From positions 4,402,001-4,466,000 of the forward strand of contig NZ_CP064939.1 of NCBI RefSeq assembly GCF_015679185.1: a stretch of DNA of 64,000 nucleotides. The letters run 5' to 3'. Source of the DNA: Pedobacter endophyticus (lineage in GTDB: Bacteria; Bacteroidota; Bacteroidia; Sphingobacteriales; Sphingobacteriaceae). How positions within the stretch are numbered: the stretch's first letter is position 1; each line of letters opens with the position of its first letter. Below are positions 51,585 to 60,278 of this stretch, piece after piece. The translations under genes and the position numbers were made by a program. The notes beneath the pieces are model-generated. The model saw only the letters and a list, made by a program, of their open reading frames with translations, was not told the origin of the DNA and did no database searches.

Positions 51585-52598
51585 TTATTTTTCCTGTAGA
51601 TGTTCGCCGGTAACTTCAGCTTTAATCTTAGTTTCGAGCTCTTCGGCCAGTTCGGGGTTATCGCTCAAAAGCTGTTTAACTGCGTCTCGACCTTGACCTA
51701 ATTTGGTATCGCCGTAAGAGAACCATGAACCTGCTTTTTTAATAATTCCGAAATCAACGCCTAAATCGATAATTTCACCATTTTTGGAGATACCTTCTCC
51801 GAACATGACATCGAACTCTGCAATACGGAAAGGCGGAGCCACTTTGTTTTTAACAATTTTTACTTTTACGCGGTTACCAGAAACCTCGTCTGAATCTTTA
51901 ATTTGAGAAATACGGCGAATATCTAAACGTACTGAGGCGTAAAATTTCAATGCATTACCACCGGTTGTGGTTTCGGGGTTGCCAAACATTACGCCAATTT
52001 TATCACGTAACTGGTTAATGAAGATACAGCAACAACCTGTTTTTGATATTGTTCCGGTTAATTTACGTAGGGCCTGACTCATTAAACGGGCATGCAAGCC
52101 CATTTTACTGTCGCCCATTTCGCCTTCGATCTCACTTTTAGGTACTAAGGCTGCAACGGAGTCAATAACAATTACGTCGATAGCGCCAGAGCGGATCAGA
52201 TTATCAGCAATTTCCAGTGCCTGCTCGCCATTATCGGGTTGAGAAATCAACAGGTTATCGGTATCAACACCTAGTTTTTTTGCGTAAAACTGGTCAAAGG
52301 CATGCTCAGCATCAATAAAAGCTGCAATACCTCCTTTTTTCTGTGCCTCGGCAATAATGTGTGTTGCCAAAGTCGTTTTACCAGATGATTCCGGACCATA
52401 TATTTCTATTACCCGGCCTTTCGGAATACCGCCAATGCCCAGGGCGATATCTAAACTGATTGATCCTGTAGAAATAAAGTCTATAGGTTCAACAGCCGTA
52501 TCGCCAAGTTTCATAATGGTACCTTTACCGTAAGATTTTTCTAACTTATCCAGGGTTAATTGTAAGGCTTTTAATTTATCAGGATTTGCACTTGCCAT
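51585..52598 (-). CDS. recA: Recombinase A
   Basis: A 337-residue RecA. Walker A GPESSGKTTLATH (about residues 70-82), IAAFIDAEHAFDQFYAKKLG, Walker B IDVIVIDSVAALVPK, L1/L2 region MSQALRKLTGTISKTGCCCI, then FINQLRDKIGVMFGNPETTT. The C-terminus is acidic and short. It forms filaments on single-stranded DNA for homologous recombination and activates the SOS response. Monocistronic with its own terminator at 51533. Start ATG 52598. Upstream is nth. Confidence 0.98.
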   Translation of the reverse strand: MASANPDKLKALQLTLDKLEKSYGKGTIMKLGDTAVEPIDFISTGSISLDIALGIGGIPKGRVIEIYGPESSGKTTLATHIIAEAQKKGGIAAFIDAEHAFDQFYAKKLGVDTDNLLISQPDNGEQALEIADNLIRSGAIDVIVIDSVAALVPKSEIEGEMGDSKMGLHARLMSQALRKLTGTISKTGCCCIFINQLRDKIGVMFGNPETTTGGNALKFYASVRLDIRRISQIKDSDEVSGNRVKVKIVKNKVAPPFRIAEFDVMFGEGISKNGEIIDLGVDFGIIKKAGSWFSYGDTKLGQGRDAVKQLLSDNPELAEELETKIKAEVTGEHLQEK

Positions 52599-52731
52599 TT
52601 TTGTCTAATTTGTTGCGGTAAATATAATTGAATTATCGGCTAATATATTGGTTATGTTTATAACTATTTGCTAAAATATTTAGCTAAGGTAAAAGTTTTT
52701 TGGCTAATTACAATAGTAAAATGAAAATAAT

Positions 52732-53397
52732 TTACGGCTGTTGTTTTTCTTTCGCGTTTCTGGCTGTCATTCGTTCAAAATATCGGCACATGTAAGTAAT
52801 TTCACAAACATCACATTTTGGGCTTCGGGCCACACAAACGTATCTTCCATGCAGAATTAACCAATGGTGCGCAATATGAATGTCATGCTCGGGCAGGTTT
52901 TTGACGAGGTCTTTTTCTACCGCTAAAGGGGTTTTCCCGTTAGTTAACCCGAGGCGATTGGCTACCCGGAAAACGTGGGTATCAACCGCCATCGCTGGCG
53001 CATTGTAAATTACGGATGCGATTACATTAGCAGTTTTACGCCCAACACCCGGCATTTTCTGCAAGTCGGCAATATCCGAGGGAACAACATCATTGAATTC
53101 GTGAACTAAAATATTAGCCATTCCGACCAAATGCTTGGCTTTGTTGTTGGGGTAGCTAATGCTCCGGATATAATCAAAAACGATGTCGGGAGTTGCTTCT
53201 GCCAGGCTTTTTGCATTCGGAAAGCGCTGAAAAAGAGCTGGTGTAACCATATTTACCCTTTTATCGGTGCATTGAGCAGACAAAATCACAGCAACCAACA
53301 ATTGATATGGGTTATTGTAATGTAGCTCTGTTTCTGCGTCTGGCTGCTTGGCCGAGAAGTGTTTAACAAAAAGTTTATAGCGTTCTTTTTTAAGCAT
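52732..53397 (-). CDS. nth: Endonuclease III
   Basis: A 221-residue DNA glycosylase/AP lyase for oxidised pyrimidines. Helix-hairpin-helix LQKMPGVGRKTANVIASVIY with the catalytic lysine (GVGRKTANV), the Asp in MAVDTHVFRVANRLG, and the [4Fe-4S] cluster CVARSPKCDVCEITYMC (C-x6-C-x2-C-x5-C; all four Cys present). The start at 53397 (MLKKERYK) fits the family; the frame reaches 53412. Repairs oxidative base damage. Confidence 0.96.
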   Translation of the reverse strand: MLKKERYKLFVKHFSAKQPDAETELHYNNPYQLLVAVILSAQCTDKRVNMVTPALFQRFPNAKSLAEATPDIVFDYIRSISYPNNKAKHLVGMANILVHEFNDVVPSDIADLQKMPGVGRKTANVIASVIYNAPAMAVDTHVFRVANRLGLTNGKTPLAVEKDLVKNLPEHDIHIAHHWLILHGRYVCVARSPKCDVCEITYMCRYFERMTARNAKEKQQP

Positions 53398-53437
53398 GGG
53401 CAAAACTAACATTTAGTTGGCAATTTTTAAGTTCCTT

Positions 53438-53800
53438 TAGTTCCGTCGGTTGAAACCGACGGTAATGAGTCGGATTGGCCATTAGGGATGGCGCTTAATA
53501 GATTCAGAACAAAGGAGGTATTTATAGATTTTATTGCCCTTCTGCTTAGTTCCGTCGGTTGAAACCGACGGTAATGAGTCGGATTGGCGATTGATGGATG
53601 GCGCTTAATAGATTTAGAACAAAGCAAGTATTTATATATGCATTTTATTGTCCTTCTGCTTAGTTCCGTCGGTTGAAACCGACGGCAATGAGTTGGACTG
53701 GCGATTTGATGGATGGCGCTTAATAGATTTAGAACAAAGCAGGTATTTATATATGCATTTTATTGCCCTTCTGCTTGTTCCGTCGGTTGCAACCGACGGC
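53438..53800. repeat. Tandem array of palindromic repeats
   Basis: Three and a half units of 109-114 bases, each with the inverted repeat CCGTCGGTT-GA-AACCGACGG, at 53443, 53552, 53666 and (as a perfect 20-base palindrome, CCGTCGGTTGCAACCGACGG) 53780. Between them are GATGGCGCTTAATAGATT and a TTTATTG(C/T)CCTTCTGCTTAG link. It lies between nth and the MFS transporter, which converge there. No protein-coding potential beyond chance. Confidence 0.8.
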
Positions 53801-53804
53801 AATG

Positions 53805-54004
53805 GTCGCGCTTTAGCGGACGGGATTTATGGCAATGGGTTGGATTAGCGATTTTGAATAATGATGCTTAATATTTCACAGGACTCATCAGGTCTTTTTA
53901 TTGCTCATGCATTCTTATTGCCGTCTCGCTTTAGCGGACGGTTTCAAAGGAAAAATTTATCTTTGTCAGTTCGCATAACATTGCCGTCGCGCTTTAGCGG
54001 ACGG
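53805..54004. repeat. Second hairpin family next to the array
   Basis: TCGCGCTTTAGCGGACGG occurs at about 53805, and CCGTC(T/G)CGCTTTAGCGGACGG at 53921-53941 and 53984-54004 (the latter followed by TTTCAA). Each folds as CCGTCxCGCT/AGCGGACGG. Found just after the 109-114-base array and just before the MFS gene end. Confidence 0.65.
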
Positions 54005-54010
54005 TTTCAA

Positions 54011-55207
54011 TTAATGCATAGCAACAAACTCCTGTTCGGTTTTTAATTTTTGCGCAACTGGTTTCGATGCATTGCTTCTAATTAGCCAGACAGCAAAGAA
54101 AGCTCCGACTAATGCCATTGCTGCACCAACGTTAGCTGGCCATGTATAATCGAAACCATACACTAGCGGAAGCCCACCAAAGAAAGCACCCAGCGCATTA
54201 CCGACATTAAAACTTGCCTGACTTGCCGAAGCCGCCAACATTTCTGAACCTTTTGCCGATTGGATCATCAGCATTTGAATAGGAGAGGCCAGCGCGAAAG
54301 AAACTGCCCCGGTAATGAAAGTCATTATTAACGCCAGCGGTTGACTGAAAGAGGTAAAATGAACAATGACAAGCGTGATCACCATGACCAAAAGCAATGC
54401 CGCCGAAGCTTTGGCAGGCGAAAACTTATCGGCCAGTAAGCCACCAAGGTAGTTGCCGCCAAACATGCCTACCCCAGCGAGCATCAAAATATATGTTACA
54501 GCGTTAGGCGAAAAGCCCGCAACATTCGTCATTAGCGGCGCAATATAACTATACCAGGAGAACAGACCGCCAGTTCCGATAGAGATCATAAAAATAATAA
54601 TCCAGGCTTCCTTTTTCTTAAAAAAGCTAAGCTCCGACTTAATGTCGCGGTTTTCAGTTGCAGGTAACGAAGGAAGCAGATATTTCAAACTTACCAAAGT
54701 TACTAGCCCAACAAGAACAACTACGGCAAAAGAGATCCGCCAGGAAAAGTTGTGCCCGATGAAAGTACCTAACGGAACGCCCAAGATATTAGCTATAGTT
54801 AAGCCCATAAACATTAAAGATACAGCCTGTGCTGCTTTGCCTTTCTCGGCAATTCTGCTGGCCACAACCGAACCTACGCCAAAAAAGGCGCCATGAGGTA
54901 GACCTGATAAAAATCGGGCGACAAACAAAGTATTAAATGATGGTGCGAAGGCCGAAAAGGCATTAAATGTAGTAAACATTACCATCAGGGCAAGCAATAT
55001 TTTTTTAGGTGGATATTTACCGGCGATCATTACCAGTAAGGGAGCGCCAATTACTACACCGAGTGCATAGGCCGAAATCAAGTGGCCCGCCTTGGGAATC
55101 GTCACGCTCAAATCGGTTGCAATGTCGGGGAGGAGGCCCATCATTACAAACTCCGTTATTCCGATGCCCAAACCGCCGAGTGTTAATGGAAGAAGATTTT
55201 TATTCAT
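54011..55207 (-). CDS. MFS transporter (drug/sugar efflux type)
   Basis: A 398-residue major facilitator with 12 helices. Conserved loop motif in GKYPPKKILLALMVMFTTFN (loop 2-3) and in FVARFLSGLPHGAFFGVGSV (motif like RxxxGxxxG of helix 4), typical of the AraJ/PbuE-like efflux families; substrate unknown. Start ATG at 55207; a perfect inverted repeat and a -7 box lie directly upstream (55214-55244), suggesting control by a repressor. The gene ends 7 bases from a palindromic repeat cluster. No neighbour indicates the substrate. Confidence 0.9.
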   Translation of the reverse strand: MNKNLLPLTLGGLGIGITEFVMMGLLPDIATDLSVTIPKAGHLISAYALGVVIGAPLLVMIAGKYPPKKILLALMVMFTTFNAFSAFAPSFNTLFVARFLSGLPHGAFFGVGSVVASRIAEKGKAAQAVSLMFMGLTIANILGVPLGTFIGHNFSWRISFAVVVLVGLVTLVSLKYLLPSLPATENRDIKSELSFFKKKEAWIIIFMISIGTGGLFSWYSYIAPLMTNVAGFSPNAVTYILMLAGVGMFGGNYLGGLLADKFSPAKASAALLLVMVITLVIVHFTSFSQPLALIMTFITGAVSFALASPIQMLMIQSAKGSEMLAASASQASFNVGNALGAFFGGLPLVYGFDYTWPANVGAAMALVGAFFAVWLIRSNASKPVAQKLKTEQEFVAMH

Positions 55208-55213
55208 AGCGCA

Positions 55214-55236
55214 CTTAGTGTTAAAATTACACTAAG
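55214..55236. promoter_or_regulatory. Perfect inverted repeat, candidate repressor operator
   Basis: CTTAGTGT-TAAAATT-ACACTAAG: eight-base arms, seven-base spacer, between the -7 box (55237-55244) and the MFS start. A dimeric TetR/MarR-type repressor would block transcription here. No regulator gene is adjacent. Confidence 0.5.
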
Positions 55237-55244
55237 CAAAGATA
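55237..55244 (-). promoter_or_regulatory. Candidate -7 box of the MFS gene
   Basis: On the minus strand the bases read TATCTTTG, matching the TAnnTTTG consensus, about 30 bases before the start codon. Confidence 0.5.
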
Positions 55245-55380
55245 GGGGTTTTTGAGTTACGGAAATGTAATATTTAAACCAGTAAAATTCGCAAGAACTT
55301 ACCTGGTCATAGCGTCTTACCTCGTCGTAGCGTCTCGCTACGACCAATATTAAATTAATCGAACAATGAGTTGTTAAAAA

Positions 55381-55412
55381 AAAAAGCTGCTCCAATTGGG
55401 AACAGCTTTTTT
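55381..55412. terminator. Hairpin terminator
   Basis: AAAAAGCTG-C-TCC ... GGGAACAGCTTTTTTTT. It lies between the MFS gene and the small minus-strand gene at 55428, which it ends. Confidence 0.65.
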
Positions 55413-55427
55413 TTGGCATATGCTAAC

Positions 55428-55622
55428 TTACTTCGATCTGCTATATGCTAAAATCTTGGTGATGGTTTCATCTTGAGGATTTTTAGCCAATCGATCTAAC
55501 TTACTTTTGATCTGATCATAAAATAAGTCGATTTCTGCATCAGATGCTATGTCTGTTTTAGACTGGAACATACTGTTGGTAGGTAAATTTACATTTGTTT
55601 TCGATGTAGAGGTTTTTGTCAT
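55428..55622 (-). CDS. Small conserved-looking soluble protein, 64 residues
   Basis: MTKTSTSKTNVNLPTNSMFQ, then SKTDIASDAEIDLFYDQIKS and KLDRLAKNPQDETITKILAY, ending SRSK. The Thr/Asn-rich N-terminus and helical C-terminus look like a real gene. Start ATG at 55622, two codons inside the TTG-opened frame. It lies 90 bases downstream of the sigma gene on the same strand and could be in its operon, perhaps as an anti-sigma-like partner; this is speculation. Confidence 0.55.
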   Translation of the reverse strand: MTKTSTSKTNVNLPTNSMFQSKTDIASDAEIDLFYDQIKSKLDRLAKNPQDETITKILAYSRSK

Positions 55623-55712
55623 AAGCAACTAAATGTTAAAGGTTTTTATATACCTTAACGTCTGTTTAATTGCTTTATTTCGATCTCCAAAAAAAAATAT
55701 GTAACATTTTCG

Positions 55713-56297
55713 CTACCCTTTGTAGGTCACTTCTTTCGTCTTCAGCATCTTACGCAGATTGCTTAACGCATAACGCATCCGGCCCAGGGCAGTATTGATG
55801 CTTACATCCGTCAGGTCGGCGATCTCTTTAAAGCTCAAATCTGCATAATGGCGCATTAAAAGCACTTCTTTCTGCTCATCGGGCAATAAATGAATCATTG
55901 CTTTCAAGTCTCTATGCGTTTGTTCCCTCAACATTTTCTCCTCTGCACTCTCGTCGTAGAAGTGTAGCATATTGAATACATCCATTCCATCAGAACTTGT
56001 AATTATTGGTGTTCTTTTTTCCTTTCTGAAATAATCAATTACTAAATTATGCGCAATACGCATTACCCAAGGTAAGAACTTGCCTTCCTCGTTATATCTT
56101 CCAGATCGCAGTGTGTTAATTACTTTGATAAAAGCGTCTTGAAAAATATCCTCGGCCAAATATTGGTCTTTTACCAATAAGTAGATAGAGGTATAAATTT
56201 TACTTTTATGTCTTCGTAAAAGCTCCTGCAATCCATTCTCGTTCCCGGCAATGTATAACTTTACCAGGTCCTGATCATTATATGATTGTAAATTCAT
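55713..56297 (-). CDS. ECF-type RNA polymerase sigma factor
   Basis: A 194-residue ECF sigma factor. Region 2 at about residues 20-90 (YLLVKDQYLAEDIFQDAFIK, then FLPWVMRIAHNLVIDYFRKE). Region 4 at about 125-185 (LLPDEQKEVLLMRHYADLSF, then KEIADLTDVSINTALGRMRY). No anti-sigma of FecR or RseA type follows directly; only the 64-residue protein does. Divergent from uvrA with 261 bases between. This type of Bacteroidota sigma commonly controls envelope or stress genes. Confidence 0.93.
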   Translation of the reverse strand: MNLQSYNDQDLVKLYIAGNENGLQELLRRHKSKIYTSIYLLVKDQYLAEDIFQDAFIKVINTLRSGRYNEEGKFLPWVMRIAHNLVIDYFRKEKRTPIITSSDGMDVFNMLHFYDESAEEKMLREQTHRDLKAMIHLLPDEQKEVLLMRHYADLSFKEIADLTDVSINTALGRMRYALSNLRKMLKTKEVTYKG

Positions 56298-56492
56298 AGG
56301 TTTACCTACACTAAATCCCGTACTGTTTGCTAAAAATTAATTTGTAGATGTTTAATTTCTATAGCTTCTCTCCTATGTTTTTTTATTGATTGTTAGTTTG
56401 GTTCTGAGGCTGTTATTGTTCAAAGAAAGTTATTTTTTTATCAAAAAACAAAAAATAAAATGTTAAAAAATAAATTAACCACCTCAGTACCC

Positions 56493-56500
56493 TATTTTTG
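56493..56500 (+). promoter_or_regulatory. Candidate -7 box of uvrA
   Basis: TATTTTTG matches TAnnTTTG, 58 bases before the start codon. No SOS box is recognised upstream. Confidence 0.4.
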
Positions 56501-56558
56501 TATGTTTTAAAAACCCAATGTTTGTTAAAAGGGTTATGTCTTAAATCCGACACTATTC

Positions 56559-59363
56559 ATGAGCAAAAAAGAAGCCGAAAAAGATCCGCATAGAAATATT
56601 ATCATAAAAGGTGCCCGTGTGCACAACCTTAAAAATATCGATGTTGCCATTCCGAAGAATAAATTGGTAGTGGTAACGGGTATGTCGGGATCGGGGAAAT
56701 CTTCTCTGGCTTTTGATACCTTATACGCTGAGGGCCAACGCCGTTACGTAGAAAGCTTGTCGTCGTACGCCCGCCAGTTTATGGGCCGCATGAACAAGCC
56801 CGATGTAGATTATATTAAAGGTATTGCCCCCGCTATTGCGATTGAACAAAAGGTAATAACCTCAAACCCACGCTCTACAGTAGGTACATCCACAGAAATT
56901 TACGATTACCTGAAGCTGCTCTTCTCCCGAATCGGTAAAACCATTTCTCCTATCTCTGGTAAAGAGGTAAAAAAAGATTCGGTAAGTTCGGTAGTTGATT
57001 ATGTTAGTGGTCTCGACGATGATACAACGGTTACCATTTATTGCCCTTTATATCCGCATAACAACCGAACCATAAAAGAAGAACTGGCTATTTTATTGCA
57101 AAAGGGATTTTTGCGGATCTTGATCGATAATAAGGTACTTAAAATTGAGTCTGTTTTAGATGATGCAGACTTTAAAGATGCGGAACTGACTGACGATAAA
57201 ACCGTACAAATCTTAATAGATCGAATTGTAACCAACCACGAAGAAGAAACGTTAAGCCGCCTGGCCGATTCTGCGCAAACTGCGTTTTTTGAAGGCAAGG
57301 GCGATTGCTATGTAGAGGCCAACGGAAAAACAAAGCACTTTAGCGATCGATTTGAGCTGGATGGGATAAAATTTGAGGAACCCACGCCAAACTTCTTCTC
57401 CTTTAACAACCCATACGGCGCCTGTAAACGCTGCGAGGGTTACGGCAACGTAATTGGCATTGATGAAGATCTTGTCATCCCCGATAAGAGCAAAAGTGTT
57501 TACGATAACGCCATTGCGCCTTGGCGGGGCGAAAAAATGGGCGTGTGGTTACAAAACTTTGTTAAAGCTGCTCCCAAATTCGATTTCCCGATTCACAGGC
57601 CATTTAGCCAGCTTACAGAGAAAGAACAGCAATTGCTTTGGACGGGCAACAAATATTTTTCAGGGCTCGATACTTTTTTTAAGGAGCTCGAAGAGCAGAC
57701 CTATAAAATTCAGTATCGGGTAATGTTATCGCGCTACCGCGGCAAAACCACCTGCCCGGAATGCAAGGGATCGCGTTTGCGCAAAGATGCGTCTTACGTA
57801 AAAATTGCCGAGAAATCGATCATAGACATGGTGCTCATGCCTTTATCAAAGGCACTGGTATTTTTTAATGAGCTTAAGTTAAATGCAACCGATACCAAAG
57901 TTGCCAAACGCTTACTTGCCGAAATAAACAATCGATTCCTTTATTTAAATAATGTCGGCCTCGGTTACCTAACCCTAAATCGCTTATCCAATACCTTATC
58001 AGGAGGAGAATCGCAAAGGATCAATTTAGCAACCTCGTTGGGAAGCAGTTTGGTGGGCTCTATTTATGTGCTCGATGAGCCAAGCATTGGCCTTCACCCC
58101 CGCGATACCAACAAGTTAATTGAGGTTTTGATCTCCCTAAGGAACGTTGGCAACACCGTTTTGGTGGTAGAGCACGAAGAGGAAATGATGAGGGCGGCCG
58201 ATTACATCATCGATATTGGTCCCGAAGCAGGAACCCATGGTGGAAACCTTGTTTTCAGCGGTAATTACGAAGAAATATTAAAAGATAAGAAAAGCTTAAC
58301 AGGCCGCTATCTCTCCGGCGAAGAAAAAATTGCTATCCCCCAAAAACGCAGGAAGTGGAAAGACCACATCTTAATCAAAGGGGCCAGAGAAAATAACCTG
58401 CAAAATATCGATGTTAAATTTCCATTAGGGGTTTTTACAGCCGTAAGTGGCGTTTCAGGTTCAGGGAAAACCAGTTTGGTCAAAAAGATTTTATACCCGG
58501 CACTTCAAAAGGCTATTGGCAACTATGCCGGCGAACAAACTGGTGCCTACGATGGCATTTTCGGTAATTACGATTTAGTGAGTGCCGTAGAAATGGTCGA
58601 TCAAAACCCAATAGGCCGATCGAGCCGTTCGAACCCGGTAACCTATGTAAAGGCCTGGGATGACGTTCGTGCTTTATTTGCGGGACAGGCATCGGCTAAG
58701 GCTGCCGGTTTAAAGCCCGCCGCATTCTCGTTCAACGTAGAGGGCGGCCGTTGCGATGTTTGTCAGGGCGAAGGAGAGGTTAAGATCGAAATGCAGTTTA
58801 TGGCCGATATTTACCTGCCGTGCGAAGCCTGTGGCGGTAAGCGCTTTAAACAACAGGTTTTAGATGTAACCTACAAAGAAAAAAACGTTTCTGAAATATT
58901 GGATATGACCATCGATGAGGCGGTGGAGTTTTTTAAGGATGAACAAAAAATACTGAATAAACTAAACCCGCTGGTTGATGTTGGTTTAGGTTATGTGCAT
59001 TTGGGCCAATCATCAAACACCTTATCAGGAGGCGAGGCGCAGCGCATTAAGCTCGCATCGTTTTTAATAAAGGGAAATAACGCCAATAAAACGCTTTTTA
59101 TTTTCGATGAACCCACAACTGGCCTCCATTTTCATGATATCAAAAAGCTGTTAAAAGCGCTAAATACCTTAATTGAACAAGGCAATACCATTTTGGTAAT
59201 TGAACACAATATGGACATGATTAAGTGTGCAGACTGGGTAATTGATATTGGTCCTGAAGGGGGCGATGGCGGCGGCCAGTTGGTTTTTGAGGGTCTGCCC
59301 GAAGATTTAGGTAAACAGCAAAACTCTTACACAGGAAAATATTTAGCTGAGCATTTAAAATAA
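56559..59363 (+). CDS. uvrA: Excinuclease ABC subunit A
   Basis: A 934-residue ATPase of nucleotide excision repair. First Walker A TGMSGSGKSSLAFDTLYAEG (about residue 40), first zinc finger region CKRCEGYGNVIG with CPECKGSRL, signature LSGGESQRINLATSLGSSLV and Walker B YVLDEPSIGLHP. Second half: GVSGSGKTSLVKKILYPAL, second zinc module CDVCQGEGEVKIEMQFMADI with CEACGGKRF, LSGGEAQRIKLASFL and IFDEPTTGLHF. All sites are intact. As a dimer it scans DNA with UvrB. Start ATG 56559; a family-normal length of about 930-940. Confidence 0.98.
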   Translation: MSKKEAEKDPHRNIIIKGARVHNLKNIDVAIPKNKLVVVTGMSGSGKSSLAFDTLYAEGQRRYVESLSSYARQFMGRMNKPDVDYIKGIAPAIAIEQKVITSNPRSTVGTSTEIYDYLKLLFSRIGKTISPISGKEVKKDSVSSVVDYVSGLDDDTTVTIYCPLYPHNNRTIKEELAILLQKGFLRILIDNKVLKIESVLDDADFKDAELTDDKTVQILIDRIVTNHEEETLSRLADSAQTAFFEGKGDCYVEANGKTKHFSDRFELDGIKFEEPTPNFFSFNNPYGACKRCEGYGNVIGIDEDLVIPDKSKSVYDNAIAPWRGEKMGVWLQNFVKAAPKFDFPIHRPFSQLTEKEQQLLWTGNKYFSGLDTFFKELEEQTYKIQYRVMLSRYRGKTTCPECKGSRLRKDASYVKIAEKSIIDMVLMPLSKALVFFNELKLNATDTKVAKRLLAEINNRFLYLNNVGLGYLTLNRLSNTLSGGESQRINLATSLGSSLVGSIYVLDEPSIGLHPRDTNKLIEVLISLRNVGNTVLVVEHEEEMMRAADYIIDIGPEAGTHGGNLVFSGNYEEILKDKKSLTGRYLSGEEKIAIPQKRRKWKDHILIKGARENNLQNIDVKFPLGVFTAVSGVSGSGKTSLVKKILYPALQKAIGNYAGEQTGAYDGIFGNYDLVSAVEMVDQNPIGRSSRSNPVTYVKAWDDVRALFAGQASAKAAGLKPAAFSFNVEGGRCDVCQGEGEVKIEMQFMADIYLPCEACGGKRFKQQVLDVTYKEKNVSEILDMTIDEAVEFFKDEQKILNKLNPLVDVGLGYVHLGQSSNTLSGGEAQRIKLASFLIKGNNANKTLFIFDEPTTGLHFHDIKKLLKALNTLIEQGNTILVIEHNMDMIKCADWVIDIGPEGGDGGGQLVFEGLPEDLGKQQNSYTGKYLAEHLK

Positions 59364-59379
59364 ATCCATAATTTCGACA

Positions 59380-60033
59380 ATGCTTTTTCTAACATTTTTC
59401 ATAGGCATCATCCTCAACGCCATGGGGTATATTCCTCCGGGCAATATTAACCTTACCGTTGCACAATTGGCCATTAATAAGGGCATGAGGCAGGTATGGT
59501 ACTTTATTTTGTCGTTTTCGTGTGTAGAAATCTGCTTTACCTTTGGCATGATGCGCTTTGCCCGCTGGGCCATGAGCGATGTTAACCCCAATGCCGCAGT
59601 TAGCGAAGTGAGGCTCGGCACTTTGGTAGATTGTTTTATGATCCTGATGTTTATCACCATGGGAACCATCACCTGGGTAAACAGAAAAAAAGTTCCTAAA
59701 ACCAGCAATAAAAAAGAAGATAAACGAAGTGGAAGTGTTTTATACGGATTAATTTTGGGCGTTTTAAACCCGGTTCAAATTCCGTTTTGGCTTTTCTTTG
59801 GCAACTATGTTATTTTACACGAGTGGATAGAAACCGATTATCTATCGCTGATTATCTTTAGTATTGGTTCGGGATTCGGCTCGGCATTGGCCTTGTACGT
59901 TTACGCTCATTTTGCGACTTTTATTCAAGAGAAATTTGCACTAAGCAGTTTGATCATCAATAAATCAATCGCCATATTTCTTTATGTTTTGGCGGCGTAC
60001 CTCGTTATAAAACAAATGATCGTTATCTTTTAG
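59380..60033 (+). CDS. LysE family exporter
   Basis: A 217-residue membrane protein with about six helices. The conserved N-terminal motif GYIPPGNINLTVAQLAINKG (PPGxxNL of the LysE/RhtB group) and GLILGVLNPVQIPFWLFFGN (NPxxxxFW) are clear. Exports an amino acid or similar small molecule; substrate unknown. It begins 16 bases after uvrA and is likely co-transcribed, although the functions do not relate. Start ATG 59380. Confidence 0.9.
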   Translation: MLFLTFFIGIILNAMGYIPPGNINLTVAQLAINKGMRQVWYFILSFSCVEICFTFGMMRFARWAMSDVNPNAAVSEVRLGTLVDCFMILMFITMGTITWVNRKKVPKTSNKKEDKRSGSVLYGLILGVLNPVQIPFWLFFGNYVILHEWIETDYLSLIIFSIGSGFGSALALYVYAHFATFIQEKFALSSLIINKSIAIFLYVLAAYLVIKQMIVIF

Positions 60034-60044
60034 ATGAATAACAT

Positions 60045-60087
60045 TCATCCGATGAATATAGGCCAGGCGCAGGTATTCATCGGATGA
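60045..60087. repeat. Inverted repeat hairpin after the LysE gene
   Basis: TCATCCGATGAAT (60045-60057) and ATTCATCGGATGA (60075-60087) are perfect 13-base arms with a 17-base loop. Strong hairpin, probably terminating the LysE transcript, without the usual T run. Confidence 0.5.
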
Positions 60088-60278
60088 CTGCAAACTCTAC
60101 GTCATTTCGAACTTGTACTTTTTTCCCGAAGGGATGCCTTTGGCACAATTCAGGGAGAAATCTCTGGCTGCTTCTCGTCGCTCGCCTTAGCCTCTCCTTA
60201 TTGCCAAACTATATTTCCTATGTGCCCCAGCTCGTCGGTCAGGCAGGTATGTGGTCAAAATTTATGCTGCGAGTTGTT

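Noticed and set aside
53438..53800. CRISPR array
   Set aside because: The repeats are palindromic units of 109-114 bases with near-identical linkers rather than short repeats separated by unique spacers. No cas gene is near.
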